From the NCBI GenBank assembly GCA_023259315.1, contig JAHFQL010000048.1, forward strand, positions 1 through 8,744: a DNA stretch of 8,744 bases, given 5' to 3'. The notes below the pieces were generated by a model that did no database searches, was not told where the DNA came from, and worked only from the letters and a program-made list of their open reading frames with translations. Below are positions 7,797 to 8,744 of this stretch, in pieces. Origin of the DNA: Candidatus Woesearchaeota archaeon. Lineage in GTDB: Archaea; Nanoarchaeota; Nanoarchaeia; Woesearchaeales; GW2011-AR4. The position numbers and the translations under genes are program-made. Within the stretch, counting starts at the first letter, position 1. Each line of letters opens with the position of its first letter.

Positions 7797-7819
7797 GACA
7801 TTTTTGTTTATTTATGTTT
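7797..7819. promoter_or_regulatory. Candidate operator or upstream activating site of argF (copy 2 of the perfect 23-bp repeat)
   Basis: Identical to 5146-5168 over all 23 bases. It lies in the 92-base gap between argH and argF, 48-70 bases before the argF ATG, and ends 16 bases before the argF TATA box, the same spacing as in copy 1. Between the element and the TATA box the two copies diverge apart from a conserved CAT(T/C)AGA just before the TATA. About 39 of 46 positions match over the whole block. This pattern suggests selection on the element and the TATA box rather than a recent duplication of the region. Confidence 0.6.
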
Positions 7820-7835
7820 TAATCTGGGCATCAGA

Positions 7836-7845
7836 TTTAAAAATA
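7836..7845 (+). promoter_or_regulatory. TATA box of the argF promoter
   Basis: TTTAAAAATA is centred about 27 bases before the argF ATG at 7867. The sequence up to the ATG is A/T-only apart from two G and has no Shine-Dalgarno motif, so the transcript is probably leaderless. It shows argF has its own promoter and does not depend only on the argGH transcript. Confidence 0.65.
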
Positions 7846-7866
7846 GATAAATAATAATTAATTGAA

Positions 7867-8744
7867 ATGAAAAACCTTACTTCTTTAATAGATTTTGATA
7901 GCAATTTAATCAAAGACATGATAGCGCACGCTTTGAAAATAAAGCATATGCCTGAAAGTTATTCTGAGTCAATGAAAGGCAAGACAATGCTGATGATTTT
8001 TGAAAAGCCATCTTTACGAACACGGGTTTCTTTCCAGGCTGCGATGCACCAACTAGGCGGCCATACAATTGTTCTTGAGACAAAAGATACCCCTTTTAGA
8101 GAAAAAGAATCCATCTCCGATACTGCAAAAGTATCAAGCGGGTATTGTGATATAATAATGGCCAGGTTATTCAAGCAGGAAGATATTGAAGAATTAGCAA
8201 ACAATGCAACGGTTCCCGTAATTAATGGCTTGACAGATACTTTTCACCCGTGCCAAATATTGTCTGATATGCTGACTATTTACGAGAAAAAAAATAAATT
8301 AAAAGGTCTTAAGCTTTGTTTTGTTGGAGACGGCAACAACAACATAACTCATGACCTGCTCCTTGGCTGTTCTGCCCTTGGCATGGACATCTCTGTTGGA
8401 TGTCCTGAAGATGCGAAGCCACAGGACTGGATATTAAAAAAAGTAAGGAATAAAGCAAATGATACCGGTTCGAATGTTGAAATTACTTTTGACGCTATTA
8501 AAGCAGTGAATAATTCTGACATTGTTTATGCTGACACATGGATGAGCTATCACATTCCGAAAGATGAGAAAGAAAAAAGAATCAAAATGTTTCAACCTTA
8601 CCAAGTAAATAAAAAATTGATGTCGTATGCGAAAAAAGACGCAATCTTCATGAATTGTCTGCCTGCGATGAGGGGCTACGAACAAACCAGCGATGTCATT
8701 GACGGGCCGCAAAGCATTGTCTTTGACCAGGCAGAGAATAGGTT
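7867..8744 (+). CDS. argF: Ornithine carbamoyltransferase family protein (3' end outside the window)
   Basis: Expected to transfer the carbamoyl group of carbamoyl phosphate to ornithine, giving citrulline for ArgG. The 292 residues visible cover nearly the whole enzyme. Carbamoyl-phosphate site: FEKPSLRTRVSF at 45-56. HPCQ is at 127-130 and a GDGNNN nucleotide-fold turn at 154-159. The ornithine-side loop reads DTWMSYH at 223-229, where most family members have DxWxSMG: the Asp and Ser are kept but Met-Gly is replaced by Tyr-His. The usual HCLP is NCLP at 263-266: the ornithine-contacting Cys is kept but the His is replaced by Asn. QAENR lies at the right edge. Its place after argGH and the shared promoter element favour a role in arginine synthesis. 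The substitutions leave room for a related amine or amino acid substrate. The gene continues past 8744. Confidence 0.88.
   Translation, partial: MKNLTSLIDFDSNLIKDMIAHALKIKHMPESYSESMKGKTMLMIFEKPSLRTRVSFQAAMHQLGGHTIVLETKDTPFREKESISDTAKVSSGYCDIIMARLFKQEDIEELANNATVPVINGLTDTFHPCQILSDMLTIYEKKNKLKGLKLCFVGDGNNNITHDLLLGCSALGMDISVGCPEDAKPQDWILKKVRNKANDTGSNVEITFDAIKAVNNSDIVYADTWMSYHIPKDEKEKRIKMFQPYQVNKKLMSYAKKDAIFMNCLPAMRGYEQTSDVIDGPQSIVFDQAENR

Noticed and set aside
8434..8712. Reverse-strand 92-codon frame within argF
   Set aside because: Antisense shadow of a conserved carbamoyltransferase; no start signal or family match.

Overview
The window is probably from an archaeon, most likely a small-genome DPANN-type lineage such as Woesearchaeota or a relative. 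This is inferred from gene starts rather than a marker gene. Three confident forward genes (ribA, argG, argF) each have an A/T-only TATA-like box centred about 26-28 bases before the ATG and no Shine-Dalgarno sequence. That is the layout of archaeal leaderless transcripts. The reverse-strand regulator fits the same rule once its start is moved to an internal Met. The DNA is AT-rich and tightly packed, and several enzymes (RibA, ArgG, ArgH) look bacterial or eukaryotic in type, as is common in such lineages.

Layout. Positions 1-513 (reverse strand) hold a broken or unusually overlapping gene of unknown function that runs off the left edge. Positions 629-1234 encode a stand-alone GTP cyclohydrolase II (riboflavin pathway). 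Positions 1295-4453 encode a 1052-residue secreted multidomain protein: signal peptide, glycoside-hydrolase-like barrel with two candidate catalytic Glu, LamG-like domain, Ig-like domain, Cys-rich segment, second Ig-like domain and an unknown C-terminal domain. Thirteen bases later, convergent with it, is a reverse-strand gene for a winged-helix plus ACT-domain protein, probably an amino-acid-responsive regulator.

The right half is an arginine block: argG and argH overlapping in one operon, then argF with its own promoter, cut by the right edge. Together ArgF, ArgG and ArgH convert ornithine to citrulline, argininosuccinate and arginine.

The most notable feature is a perfect 23-bp repeat. 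One copy lies between the divergent regulator and argG genes, the other in front of argF. Both are exactly 16 bases upstream of the TATA box. The simplest reading is a shared operator or activator site controlled by the neighbouring ACT-domain protein: a candidate, undescribed arginine regulon. A second point is that ArgF has Asn in place of His in the HCLP motif and an altered SMG loop, so its exact substrate deserves a check. No tRNA, rRNA, CRISPR array or mobile element was seen.
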